From assembly GCA_016786665.1 (NCBI GenBank), contig JAEUVZ010000008.1:111526-175525 (forward strand): a DNA stretch of 64,000 bases, in the 5' to 3' direction. Source of the stretch: Flavipsychrobacter sp. Its GTDB lineage: Bacteria; Bacteroidota; Bacteroidia; Chitinophagales; Chitinophagaceae. Below the pieces are notes generated by a model. That model made no database searches and was not told the origin of the DNA. It worked only from the letters and a program-made list of their open reading frames with translations. Position numbers and translations under genes: made by a program. Below, in pieces: positions 44,173-52,168 of this stretch (within the stretch, counting starts at the first letter, position 1; every line of letters starts with the position of its first letter).

Positions 44173-44197
44173 GTTAGTTGGTAGCCTTATAGTAAAA

Positions 44198-44228
44198 GAA
44201 ATAGGCTCGCAAAATGCGAGCCTATTTC
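44198..44228 (-). terminator. Terminator of tRNA-Gln
   Basis: A perfect 14-bp stem (44198-44211 with 44215-44228) and a 3-nt loop, four bases beyond the 3' end of the tRNA on the minus strand, followed by TTTTAC. Confidence 0.85.
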
Positions 44229-44231
44229 AAG

Positions 44232-44302
44232 TAGTCCGACCTGGATTCGAACCAAGACTAACTGAACCAAAATCAGTTGTGCTACCTTTACACCATCGGA
44301 CT
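44232..44302 (-). tRNA. tRNA-Gln (anticodon TTG)
   Basis: 71 nt. Acceptor stem AGTCCGA/TCGGACT with discriminator A, D arm GTGTAAAGGTAGCAC, anticodon stem ACTGA/TCAGT with loop TTTTGGT giving anticodon TTG (reads CAA), variable loop and T arm with GGTTCGAATCC. CCA is not encoded and must be added. A promoter and a terminator closely flank it, so it is a single-gene unit. Confidence 0.95.
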
Positions 44303-44318
44303 ATCCCGTTTGGGGTGG

Positions 44319-44350
44319 CAAATTTACACTGCGTTTTTTAAAAAGGCAAA
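44319..44350 (-). promoter_or_regulatory. Full-consensus promoter of tRNA-Gln
   Basis: On the minus strand TTTG (44350-44347), a 20-nt spacer, then TAAATTTG (44326-44319). This is the clearest complete Bacteroidota promoter in the window and shows which consensus applies here. Confidence 0.8.
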
Positions 44351-44441
44351 AGATTTTCAGAATATTATTTTTTACATACGCTGTGCATAAATTATGCGGT
44401 GCCGGTTGGTGTAGGCGCAAGTTAAATCGGTTTTTTTATGG

Positions 44442-44449
44442 TAGGTTTG
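44442..44449 (+). promoter_or_regulatory. -7 box TAGGTTTG of mrdA-rodA
   Basis: Exact TAnnTTTG, leader about 24 nt before the mrdA ATG. Confidence 0.5.
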
Positions 44450-44477
44450 TATTCACGTTCCACAAACCACAATAAGC

Positions 44478-46508
44478 ATGTCCCTCGCGCAAAATCCGCG
44501 CCAATACGTTATCCGGTTCCTGTTGATAGGTGTCGCCGCTGTTATCCTGCTGCGGCTCTTTTTCCTTCAGATATTTGAGGATAAGTATAAAATAATGGCT
44601 AATGACATAGCCATTTACCGCAAAGTCGTCTATCCTCCGCGTGGGGTTATTTACGACCGGAAGGACAAAGTGATGCTCTACAACCAGGTGGTGTATGACC
44701 TGATGGTGACCACCAGCAACGTGCCTAAGTCGTTCGATACGCTGAAGTTCTGCGAGGTGCTGGGTATGGACAAACCTACGTTCGATAAGCTGCTGCATAA
44801 GGTACACATTAAAAGTGGCCCCCGCCGGCAGGGCGCCTTCCTGGAGCAGCTCAGCCAGGAGCAGACCGCGCGCTACCAGGAGAATATGTACCTGTTCCCG
44901 TGCTTTGAGCTGCTGGAGCGCAGCATACGTACTTACCCTAACGCCAGCGCCGGCCTGATATTGGGCTATGTGGGGGAGGTATCGCCCGCCATGCTGAAGA
45001 CCGAGCGTTATGCCTCTTACAACCAGGGCGACTATACCGGCATGAATGGCCTGGAGCGCAGCTACGAAGAGGTGCTGCGGGGGCAACGGGGCGTGCACTA
45101 CCTGGAGCGTGATAACTTTAACCGCCCGCGAGACCCCTACAAAGGAGGCTCGCTCGACACGGCCGAAATAGCCGGCCGCTCGCTGCAACTGCACCTGGAT
45201 GCAGAGTTGCAGGAGTATGCCGAAAAGCTGATGGCCAACAAAATAGGCAGCGTGGTAGCCATAGATCCATCTACCGGCGGCATCATCAGTATGGTTAGCA
45301 GCCCCAGTTACGACCCAAACCTTCTGCGCGGCAGAGACCGCTCCAAAAACTTTTCCAAGCTTTACAAAGACGCTACCCATCCGCTCTTCAACAGGGCTAC
45401 ACAGGCGGCTTACCAACCGGGCAGTACTATTAAACCCATGACGGCGCTGGTGGCGCTGGATGTAGGGGTAATAGGGCCTCGGTATGGCTTCCCGTGTGGT
45501 GGTGGCTATGGCTATTGCGGGCGGCATATTGCCTGTACCCACTCCGGGGGCGGTCACGCCGCCAACCTGAGGCTGGCGCTTGCCAACTCGTGCAATGCCT
45601 ATTTCTGTCACATATTCCGGATGGCAGCCGATGCCAAAAAGTTCGGCAATGTCAAAATCGGTTTGCAGAAATGGTACGACTACTTTTATTCTTTTGGTTA
45701 CGGACACCCTACCGGTGTAGATATCCCCTTTGAGGGAAAGGGCTTGCTGCCCGACTCAGCGTATTACAATAACCGGTATAACGATGTTTGGAACTCCTGC
45801 ACGGTGGTGTTCGTAGGCATGGGGCAGGGGGAACTGGCGCTAACGCCCCTGCAACTGGCTAATAGTATGTGCATTGTAGCCAATAAGGGATTCTATTACA
45901 CACCGCACTTTGTGAAGTCGATAGGCGGCAACGAGAAAGACCCCGTGCTGAAGCCCTACCAGGAAAAGCACCAGGTGACCCATATTGCCGACAGTACGTT
46001 CGAGATCGTTCAACTGGGTATGCAGGACGTGGTGGATAAAGGTACCGGTAAAGTTGCCCAGCTTCCCGGTATAGAGATATGTGCCAAGACTGGTACAGTT
46101 GAGAACTATGCCATAGTACACGGCAACCGGATGAAGATGCAGAACCACTCAGTGTTCGTAGCCTTTGCGCCCCGTAAAAATCCTAAGATAGCTATCGCCG
46201 TGATAGTGGAAAATGCGGGCTTCGGCGCTACCTGGGCCGGCCCCGTGGCCAGCCTTATGATAGAAAAGTACCTGACCGACAGTGTATCTTCTAAACGCAA
46301 ACACCTGGAGGATAAGCTATACAACGCCCACCTTATCAGCAAATACACTTATATCATCGACTCGGCCCAGCGACTGAAAGACCGCCTGCGCTGGGAGGCG
46401 CGCCAGGCAGAGAAGAAGTACAGTGATAGCGTGCAGGCGATCATTTACAACCAGAAAGCAGAAGCATGGCTTCGTAAGAACTATCTGAAAAACGGAGGGA
46501 ACAGGTAA
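44478..46508 (+). CDS. mrdA: Penicillin-binding protein 2 (elongation transpeptidase)
   Basis: Cross-links peptidoglycan during cell elongation; anchored in the inner membrane with the catalytic domain outside. 676 residues: N-terminal helix (about 10-33, YVIRFLLIGVAAVILLRLFF), pedestal domain (VYPPRGVIYDRKDKVM), transpeptidase with the active serine in YQPGSTIKPM (Ser near 316), SCN in LANSCNAYF and KTG in CAKTGTVEN (Lys near 537). All three motifs are intact. Its stop overlaps the rodA ATG (TAATG), so the two form the classical transpeptidase-glycosyltransferase pair. Confidence 0.97.
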   Translation: MSLAQNPRQYVIRFLLIGVAAVILLRLFFLQIFEDKYKIMANDIAIYRKVVYPPRGVIYDRKDKVMLYNQVVYDLMVTTSNVPKSFDTLKFCEVLGMDKPTFDKLLHKVHIKSGPRRQGAFLEQLSQEQTARYQENMYLFPCFELLERSIRTYPNASAGLILGYVGEVSPAMLKTERYASYNQGDYTGMNGLERSYEEVLRGQRGVHYLERDNFNRPRDPYKGGSLDTAEIAGRSLQLHLDAELQEYAEKLMANKIGSVVAIDPSTGGIISMVSSPSYDPNLLRGRDRSKNFSKLYKDATHPLFNRATQAAYQPGSTIKPMTALVALDVGVIGPRYGFPCGGGYGYCGRHIACTHSGGGHAANLRLALANSCNAYFCHIFRMAADAKKFGNVKIGLQKWYDYFYSFGYGHPTGVDIPFEGKGLLPDSAYYNNRYNDVWNSCTVVFVGMGQGELALTPLQLANSMCIVANKGFYYTPHFVKSIGGNEKDPVLKPYQEKHQVTHIADSTFEIVQLGMQDVVDKGTGKVAQLPGIEICAKTGTVENYAIVHGNRMKMQNHSVFVAFAPRKNPKIAIAVIVENAGFGATWAGPVASLMIEKYLTDSVSSKRKHLEDKLYNAHLISKYTYIIDSAQRLKDRLRWEARQAEKKYSDSVQAIIYNQKAEAWLRKNYLKNGGNR

Positions 46509-47836
46509 TGGAAAATATGCGCAAAACCATATTCGGCAGGCTCGATACCTTAACGGTACTCCTTTACTGCGCACTGGTGTTTGTGGGGCTTACCGCTATT
46601 TTTTCAGTAGAGCACCGCACCGCCGATACCGTATTGTGGAACATGAGCAAGAGCTATACCCGCCAGTTCATCTGGCTGGGGGTTTCCTTGTTCGTAGGCC
46701 TGCTCATCATCATGACCGAGAGCCGTTTTTTCTCGTCCATCGCCTACCTTTCTTACACCATCGGTATATTCCTGCTCATCATCACCATTTTTGCAGGGGT
46801 AAATGTAAAGGGTTCTCATTCGTGGCTGGGTACTGGCAGTTTTCGTTTTCAGCCGGGAGAGGTGTGTAAGATATTTACTTCCCTGGCCATCGCCCGTTTC
46901 CTGTCCTCGCCGGAAACGAATTTCAAAACCCGCAAGCACCGCATCATCGGTATAGCCCTGGCCCTGGCTCCGGCAGTACTGATACTGGCCCAGCAGGAAA
47001 CTGGCCTGGCATTGGTGTACTTCTGTTTCTTCCTGGTAATGTACCGCGAAGGACTGCCCAATGCCTTCCTGGTAGTAGGTGGCTGCGTGGTAGGGCTCAC
47101 CATGGCCACCCTGCTGCTGGACAAATGGGTGCTCTTCGGGCTGGTAACGGTTATCGTGCTGGTAGCTGCATTTCTCATGCGCAATACCCTTCGCCGGAAT
47201 GTAGTAGCCATCATTGGCCTGGCCAGTATATGGATAGGCTGTGTATTGTTCTCCATCGTGCTGGTGCCGTTCGCCTTCAAGAACGTACTGCAAAAGCACC
47301 AGATAGACCGTATCTACTCTACCATAGGCCAGGATGTTCCCGCCGAGTATATGAAAGACCTGAAGCCCGGGGAAAAGGTGGTGCGCAAAGTAAATGCTTC
47401 GGAGTATAACGTCAATCAATCCAAGATAGCTATTGGATCGGGCGGTTTTTGGGGCAAAGGCTTCCTCAATGGTACTTCTACCAAGAACCAGTTTGTGCCC
47501 GAGCAGAATACTGACTTCATCTTTTGCAGTATCGGCGAACAGTTCGGTTTCTTCGGTAGCTTCGTGCTGGTAGGCTTGTACCTCTCGCTGATGTTACGGA
47601 TTATATTTCTGGCGGAGCGGCAGCGCTCGCATTTCAGCCGTGTGTATGGTTATTGTGTGGCCGCCATCCTGTTCTTCCACTTCGCCGTTAATATTTCTAT
47701 GACGATAGGGCTCGCGCCGGTAATTGGCATCACCCTGCCGTTGCTGAGCTACGGAGGTTCGTCGTTGTTGTCGTTTAGTATTTTGATTTTTATAATGATA
47801 CGCCTTGATTCAGACAGGCAGGTGTTGATTCGTTAG
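46508..47836 (+). CDS. rodA: Rod shape-determining protein RodA (SEDS glycosyltransferase)
   Basis: Polymerises lipid II into glycan strands together with PBP2. 442 residues with about ten membrane helices. SEDS landmarks: VNVKGSHSWLGTGSFRFQPG (about 97-116), LALAPAVLILAQQETGLALV with the conserved aspartate position replaced by glutamate context, PEQNTDFIFCSIGEQFGFFG (about 336-355) and PVIGITLPLLSYGGSSLL near the C-terminus. A large extracytoplasmic loop with a lysine-rich stretch (KDLKPGEKVVRKVNAS) precedes the PEQNTDF motif. Slightly longer than proteobacterial RodA. Confidence 0.95.
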   Translation: MENMRKTIFGRLDTLTVLLYCALVFVGLTAIFSVEHRTADTVLWNMSKSYTRQFIWLGVSLFVGLLIIMTESRFFSSIAYLSYTIGIFLLIITIFAGVNVKGSHSWLGTGSFRFQPGEVCKIFTSLAIARFLSSPETNFKTRKHRIIGIALALAPAVLILAQQETGLALVYFCFFLVMYREGLPNAFLVVGGCVVGLTMATLLLDKWVLFGLVTVIVLVAAFLMRNTLRRNVVAIIGLASIWIGCVLFSIVLVPFAFKNVLQKHQIDRIYSTIGQDVPAEYMKDLKPGEKVVRKVNASEYNVNQSKIAIGSGGFWGKGFLNGTSTKNQFVPEQNTDFIFCSIGEQFGFFGSFVLVGLYLSLMLRIIFLAERQRSHFSRVYGYCVAAILFFHFAVNISMTIGLAPVIGITLPLLSYGGSSLLSFSILIFIMIRLDSDRQVLIR

Positions 47837-47847
47837 ATATAGATTTT

Positions 47848-48594
47848 ATGGCTAAGGTTTTTCCGTTATCAGAAGGAGTATTTACAGTGGGGCACGATAA
47901 GCAGTTCGTACCCTTTAATATGCAGGCAGACGAGCTGACAGAGCGGCCTACGGGCTCGCTGCTGGTGGAGATACTGCCTTTCCTGGTAGTGACCAGCCGC
48001 GACGTGCTGGTGCTAGATACCGGGCTGGGCTACGCGAACGCCAATGGAGAATTACAGATACACGATAACATCCGCCACTGCGGTTATGAACCCGGTGACG
48101 TGACCAAAGTGCTGATGAGCCACCTGCACAAAGACCACGCCGGCGGGCTGATGTATGAGGATGGCAGTAGCCTGCAGAAGCCTACTTTCCCCAATGCTGA
48201 TTACTATATCTATCGCCCCGAGGCCGATTTTGCGCTTAGCCAGGGGATGCCTTCTTTTCACACACCGGAGATAGAGCCGCTGCTAAGCACGCCACAGGTA
48301 AAGTGGCTGGATGATGCGGAAGGAACTATAGATGGCTATATACACTACATGCACTCGGGCGGCCATTCGCCCCAGCACATCGTGTTCCTGGTAGATGATG
48401 GTGAGGATAAGGTCTTCTTTGGCGGCGACGAAGCGCCGCAGCTTAAGCAGATGAAGATGAAGTATGTGGCCAAATACGACTACGATGGTAAGAAGGCCAT
48501 GCAGCTACGGGAGCAATACGCGGAGCGGGGCAGGGCAGAGGGATGGCAGTTCCTCTTTTACCACGATGTGAAGACACCTACGGCAAAGCTCTAG
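47848..48594 (+). CDS. Metallo-beta-lactamase-fold hydrolase
   Basis: 248 residues, no signal peptide. Metal-binding motif HLHKDHAGG (about 92-100, HxHxDH), DTGLGYANANG before it, and the later ligands in HMHSGGHSPQHIVF (His) and FFGGDEAPQ (Asp). Related to lactonase and quorum-quenching-type members, but the substrate cannot be assigned. Its TAG stop overlaps the stop of the convergent Spy-like gene in a CTAG palindrome. Confidence 0.88.
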   Translation: MAKVFPLSEGVFTVGHDKQFVPFNMQADELTERPTGSLLVEILPFLVVTSRDVLVLDTGLGYANANGELQIHDNIRHCGYEPGDVTKVLMSHLHKDHAGGLMYEDGSSLQKPTFPNADYYIYRPEADFALSQGMPSFHTPEIEPLLSTPQVKWLDDAEGTIDGYIHYMHSGGHSPQHIVFLVDDGEDKVFFGGDEAPQLKQMKMKYVAKYDYDGKKAMQLREQYAERGRAEGWQFLFYHDVKTPTAKL

Positions 48595-49052
48595 CGCCGC
48601 GCTGGCCGTCCATGATGGTCGCCCTCGCGGTGATGGTCAAGCCGGCGAATCAGCATTTCTTTAAAATCAGCCTCTGCCTGGTAAAGTTCCGCCAGTTTGG
48701 TAGCGGTTATTACTTTCAGGAATTGCTGCTTATACTTCTTGCGCAGTTCCAGCATTTTTTCGCGGTATTCAATATCCTCGTCTATAAAGCGGTGCGCTTC
48801 CCCGGGGGAGAGGTGTCCATTATTGGCATCCATGTATTTCTTGCGGTATTGTTTTCTTACGCTCATGAATTCACGTTCATAAGCATTGTAAACAGGCCAG
48901 AAGCCTTCCGCTTCCCTGGGCGACAAGTTCAGCCGGTCGGTCAGGTACCCGATTTTAATGGCGTGTATCCGTTCCTTTTTAGCGTGTTCTGGCTGGGCCA
49001 TCGCCGTATTACCGAGCAACAAAAAGAGCGCTATATAAAACAGTTGTTTCAT
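48591..49052 (-). CDS. Spy/CpxP-like periplasmic protein of a sigma-factor locus
   Basis: 153 residues: signal peptide MKQLFYIALFLLLGNTAMAQ, then a helical, highly charged mature part with YLTDRLNLSPREAEGFWPVYNAYEREF (about 35-61), the Bacteroidota version of the LTxxQ-type pattern of Spy/CpxP proteins, and a His/Arg-rich end. Proteins like this recur downstream of ECF sigma and anti-sigma genes in Bacteroidota and may sense misfolded envelope proteins or metals. It starts 4 bases after the anti-sigma gene. Confidence 0.75.
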   Translation of the reverse strand: MKQLFYIALFLLLGNTAMAQPEHAKKERIHAIKIGYLTDRLNLSPREAEGFWPVYNAYEREFMSVRKQYRKKYMDANNGHLSPGEAHRFIDEDIEYREKMLELRKKYKQQFLKVITATKLAELYQAEADFKEMLIRRLDHHREGDHHGRPARR

Positions 49053-49056
49053 GGTC

Positions 49057-49611
49057 TTAATTTTTAGCAGAGGTATCCCAGCCCCCGTCGTTGAGGTATT
49101 CTATTATTTCGTCGTTGTGTAGTTGTTCCAATTCGTTCAGTTCGCTGTCGGCCAGGTTGCCTGCCAGCAGGTCGGCGTCCATATCGTCCAGGTAGTTGCC
49201 CAGGTATTGATGTATTTCTTCGGCGGGTATGGCGGCTAGTTGCTGCTGGGCTGGTAGCACGGGCTTATCGTAATGTTTATATCCCGCCCATCCCGCAGCT
49301 AACAGCAATGCTGCCGCAGCTATGCGCGCCGGTAGCGGAAATGCGGTTTTTCTTCGTTTAAGCTGAGGGATTGTTTCCTCGCTTTTCACGCGGGCCAGTA
49401 TATTGCCGGCCAGGGTTTCAAAATAGCCATCGGGAACGGGGTGGGGCATAGGTTTCTTCCCAACTTCGGAGTCGGCTATACGGCTGCTGAGCACCTCTGG
49501 AAGCGTGGTAAAGTAGTCCTCTTCCACTACAAATGGCATATGCCGGGGCATCTCTGCCAGCGGGCTTCCCCATTGCCTCAATTCGTTCAATAACTCACTG
49601 TTCTGTTCCAT
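49057..49611 (-). CDS. Anti-sigma-factor-like membrane protein
   Basis: 184 residues. The cytoplasmic part carries two copies of a short motif, EEDYFTTLPEVLSSRI (about 30-46) and PDGYFETLAGNILARV (about 60-75), typical of Bacteroidota anti-sigma-like proteins. One transmembrane helix (about 95-111, ARIAAAALLLAAGWAGY) is followed by an acidic periplasmic tail ending in a helical dimer-like stretch. Located between the ECF sigma and the Spy-like gene, so inhibition of that sigma factor is inferred. Confidence 0.75.
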   Translation of the reverse strand: MEQNSELLNELRQWGSPLAEMPRHMPFVVEEDYFTTLPEVLSSRIADSEVGKKPMPHPVPDGYFETLAGNILARVKSEETIPQLKRRKTAFPLPARIAAAALLLAAGWAGYKHYDKPVLPAQQQLAAIPAEEIHQYLGNYLDDMDADLLAGNLADSELNELEQLHNDEIIEYLNDGGWDTSAKN

Positions 49612-49645
49612 CGCATTTGTTTAGACAGGTTATCTGCTTGCGGGT

Positions 49646-50194
49646 TTAATCATTCAAAAGGTACGTTTCCACTTTTTTAACGGCATGGTGGTAGGAGGCT
49701 TTAAGCGCTCCCACTGATGTCTCCAGTACCACCGACATTTGTTCGTAGGGCATTTCATCGTAGTAGCGGAGTGTGAATACAACCCTCTGCTTTTCCGGCA
49801 GGGCCAGCAACGCCTGTTGCAGCTTCCATTCTATTTTACCGGCATCATAGCCCTTTTCTGTCACCAGGCGTGCCGATAAGAAGTCTTCGGTTTCGCTAAG
49901 CGGTAGCGCCCGGCGTTTTTTCTGTTGCTCTATCCAGTTGAGGCTTTCATTGGTGGCTATCCGGTAGAGCCAGGTATACAGGTTGGCTTCTTCCCGGAAG
50001 CCTCCCAGGTTTTGCCACACCTTCACGAACACATTCTGAAGTATATCATTGGTGTCTTCGTGGGCTATCACCAGCCGGCGTATATGCCAGTAGAGGCGCT
50101 CCTGGTACTTACGTACCAGTTGGGTAAATGCGGTATCTTTTGTCGCTTCATTCCTGAAGGCAGATACCAGTATGTGGTCATCTTCTTTATACAT
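49646..50194 (-). CDS. ECF-type RNA polymerase sigma factor
   Basis: 182 residues. Region 2 is LVRKYQERLYWHIRRLVIAH through DILQNVFVKVWQNLGGF and LYTWLYRIATNESLNWI (about 22-95). Region 4 is LPEKQRVVFTLRYYDEMPYE and MSVVLETSVGALKASYHHAVKKVE (about 130-176) with the DNA-recognition helix. Directs a regulon unknown from here. Heads a three-gene set with the anti-sigma-like and Spy-like genes and is divergent from fmt. Confidence 0.94.
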   Translation of the reverse strand: MYKEDDHILVSAFRNEATKDTAFTQLVRKYQERLYWHIRRLVIAHEDTNDILQNVFVKVWQNLGGFREEANLYTWLYRIATNESLNWIEQQKKRRALPLSETEDFLSARLVTEKGYDAGKIEWKLQQALLALPEKQRVVFTLRYYDEMPYEQMSVVLETSVGALKASYHHAVKKVETYLLND

Positions 50195-50271
50195 GTGGCA
50201 TTGCCCGAGTAAATTTCAGACCATAGGAAATTAAGAAAGTTTAATGGATAGGGTATAAAGTTATTGTAATG

Positions 50272-50280
50272 TAGCTTTGC
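50272..50280 (+). promoter_or_regulatory. -7 box TAGCTTTGC of fmt
   Basis: Exact TAnnTTTGC ending 7 nt before the ATG at 50288, favouring that start over the TTG at 50282. Confidence 0.5.
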
Positions 50281-50287
50281 GTTGTCT

Positions 50288-51220
50288 ATGAGATCATTCC
50301 AGGAATTGAGAATCGTGTTTTTTGGTACACCCGACTTCGCCGTTGCTTCGCTTGGTGCGTTGGTGGAGGCCGGAGCCAATGTTGTAGCCGTAGTGACTGC
50401 GCCGGATAAGCCCGCCGGCAGGGGGCAGCAATTGAAGCCGTCGGCTGTAAAGGAGTATGCCCTGGGGAAAGGCCTGCCGGTATTGCAGCCCGAAAAGCTG
50501 AAGGCCACAGACTTTATAGAAGAACTGAAACGCTACCAGGCCGACCTGCAGGTGGTAGTAGCATTTCGGATGTTGCCGGAGGTGGTATGGAGCATGCCGC
50601 CCCTGGGAACCATTAATGTACATGCCTCGCTGTTGCCCCAATACCGCGGCGCTGCCCCCATCAACTGGGCCATTATTAATGGTGAAACAGAAACAGGTGT
50701 CACTACCTTCAAACTGAAGCATGAGATAGACACCGGTAATATCCTGATGCAGGAAAGGGTGGCCATACTGCCCGAAGACAATATCGGTACCCTATACGAA
50801 AAGCTGATGCAGGCAGGGGGAGCGCTACTGGTAAGAACAGTAAAGGGTTTTGCTGACGGAACACTTAAGGAACTGCCGCAGCAGGAAGCGACAACAGCAG
50901 AACTGAAACATGCGCCTAAGATATTCAAAGAAGATACCCGCATTGACTGGACTAAGCCCGTGGTGGAAATTCACAACCTCGTGCGGGGTATGTCGCCGGT
51001 GCCTGCTGCGTTCACTATGCTGTCGGATAAGTTCCTGAAGATATATAGTTCGCACTATGAGCATTCCGCGCACGGCAAGGAGCCGGGTACATTAGATACT
51101 GACGGGAAAACATATTTCCGCTTTGCTGCGGCGGATGGCTGGCTGTATGCAGATGATGTTCAGTTGGAAGGGAAGAAGCGAATGGGAGTGGAGGATTTTT
51201 TGAGAGGGTGGAGGCCTTAA
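50288..51220 (+). CDS. fmt: Methionyl-tRNA formyltransferase
   Basis: Formylates the initiator Met-tRNA using 10-formyltetrahydrofolate. 310 residues from MRSFQELRIVFFGTPDFAVA. Core motifs: FFGTPDFAV, VTAPDKPAGRGQQLKPSAVK (about 37-56), the active-site HASLLPQYRGAAPINWAI (Asn-His-Asp arrangement, about 108-125), TGVTTFKLKHEIDTGNIL (catalytic Asp) and the C-terminal tRNA-binding domain starting near residue 205 (TRIDWTKPVVEIHNLVRGMS). Confidence 0.96.
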   Translation: MRSFQELRIVFFGTPDFAVASLGALVEAGANVVAVVTAPDKPAGRGQQLKPSAVKEYALGKGLPVLQPEKLKATDFIEELKRYQADLQVVVAFRMLPEVVWSMPPLGTINVHASLLPQYRGAAPINWAIINGETETGVTTFKLKHEIDTGNILMQERVAILPEDNIGTLYEKLMQAGGALLVRTVKGFADGTLKELPQQEATTAELKHAPKIFKEDTRIDWTKPVVEIHNLVRGMSPVPAAFTMLSDKFLKIYSSHYEHSAHGKEPGTLDTDGKTYFRFAAADGWLYADDVQLEGKKRMGVEDFLRGWRP

Positions 51221-51259
51221 TATACGATTGAGGATGGCTGCTGGGTTCGGCCCGGGCAT

Positions 51260-51682
51260 TTACTTATTCAAAAAATATTCCACAGCCAAAGCATATCCCT
51301 GTAATCCCAGCCCACTGATGCACCCCACGGCTTTTGCGGCCGTGTAAGATACCTGGCGGAATTCTTCGCGGGCGTAGATGTTGGAGATGTGTACTTCTAC
51401 CACCGGGATGTCTATTGAGGCGATGGCATCGGCAATGGCGATGCTGGTGTGGGTGTAGGCGCCTGCATTCAGGATGATCCCGTCCACATTGCCGCGACAG
51501 TCGTGCAGGAAATTGATCATCTCCCCCTCTACGTTGCTTTGGAAGTAAGAGAGCTGTATGTCCGGGTACTTGCCGGCCAAGCTGTCAATATAGCTTTCCA
51601 TTGAAGTGCTTCCGTAGATGTGCTGCTCCCGGCTGCCTACCAGGTTCAGGTTAGGTCCGTTCAGTATAGCAAGGCGTAACAT
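51260..51682 (-). CDS. aroQ: 3-Dehydroquinate dehydratase, type II
   Basis: Third step of the shikimate pathway. 140 residues, normal for the dodecameric type II enzyme. ILNGPNLNLVGSREQHIYGS (about 6-25, with the catalytic Arg and Tyr), FQSNVEGEMINFLHD, IILNAGAYTHTSIAIADAI (about 70-88), and VEVHISNIYAREEFR (catalytic His) are all present. Confidence 0.96.
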   Translation of the reverse strand: MLRLAILNGPNLNLVGSREQHIYGSTSMESYIDSLAGKYPDIQLSYFQSNVEGEMINFLHDCRGNVDGIILNAGAYTHTSIAIADAIASIDIPVVEVHISNIYAREEFRQVSYTAAKAVGCISGLGLQGYALAVEYFLNK

Positions 51683-51685
51683 AGG

Positions 51686-51694
51686 GCTAAGATA
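51686..51694 (-). promoter_or_regulatory. Near-consensus -7 box TATCTTAGC of aroQ
   Basis: One mismatch from TAnnTTTGC, ending 3 nt (CCT) before the aroQ ATG: the same spacing as at pcm, kynU and purB. Confidence 0.45.
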
Positions 51695-51707
51695 GAGAAA
51701 TAATGTC

Positions 51708-52154
51708 TTACAAATCTTTCAGCGTTGAGACATGTTTGCTCAGTACTGGGTGTTGTCTCATTATCTCTTTAATTTCATCCAGTTTGTCTTTCCCCGGCCT
51801 TGGCTGCCTGCTTATAATATCTATACCTTCAGGTGTAAAGAGTGTTTGGGAGAAGTGTATCACCGCCCAGCCTTCTTTTTCGTTTATCAGGATTACCTGC
51901 CATTCGCTTTTGGCGATGCTAAGGAGCCCCTTACCCCTCCAGGTAAAGGCACTGTCGTTCTCTGGGTTAGGGTAATCGTATCCAACTATGGACTTCTGCT
52001 TTCCATTCTTAGTGTACGCCACTTTATCTAGTAGTAGCTGTTTCCCTTTCTTTTCGGTAAGGGTATAGTGGAAGGTAGGGTTCTGTTTATCACCTTTTAA
52101 CCACATTGGGAAGTTGGTGCTGCAAATAAACCAGGTACCGATAAGTAGATGCAT
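51708..52154 (-). CDS. Lipocalin-like small protein
   Basis: 148 residues from MHLLIGTWFICSTNFPMWLK; an ATG at 52166 adds four residues and lies 2 bases after the preceding gene's stop. The GTW start and alternating strands (PTFHYTLTEKKGKQLLLDKV, SEWQVILINEKEGWAVIHFS) recall lipocalin-like domains of Bacteroidota. No signal peptide. Probably translated from the same mRNA as the oxidoreductase gene upstream. Confidence 0.7.
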   Translation of the reverse strand: MHLLIGTWFICSTNFPMWLKGDKQNPTFHYTLTEKKGKQLLLDKVAYTKNGKQKSIVGYDYPNPENDSAFTWRGKGLLSIAKSEWQVILINEKEGWAVIHFSQTLFTPEGIDIISRQPRPGKDKLDEIKEIMRQHPVLSKHVSTLKDL

Positions 52155-52168
52155 GAACGTTTCCATTA

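Larger units (their letters stand above)
43901..44231. other. Intergenic region between kinase and tRNA-Gln (331 bp)
   Basis: No recognised gene. It contains the kinase upstream region, a hairpin TTTCACTAT/ATAGTGAAA (44083-44105) and the tRNA terminator (44198-44228). A 31-codon open frame on the minus strand is listed separately. The sequence is A/T-rich throughout. Confidence 0.5.

Noticed and set aside
44232..44302. tRNA-Gln as an integration site for a genomic island
   Set aside because: No repeat of the tRNA 3' end was found in the window and both sides carry core genes.
44436..45707. A 423-codon open frame opposite mrdA
   Set aside because: Entirely antisense to the transpeptidase gene with all its motifs; the translation is low-quality, His/Gln/Val-rich, with no family resemblance.
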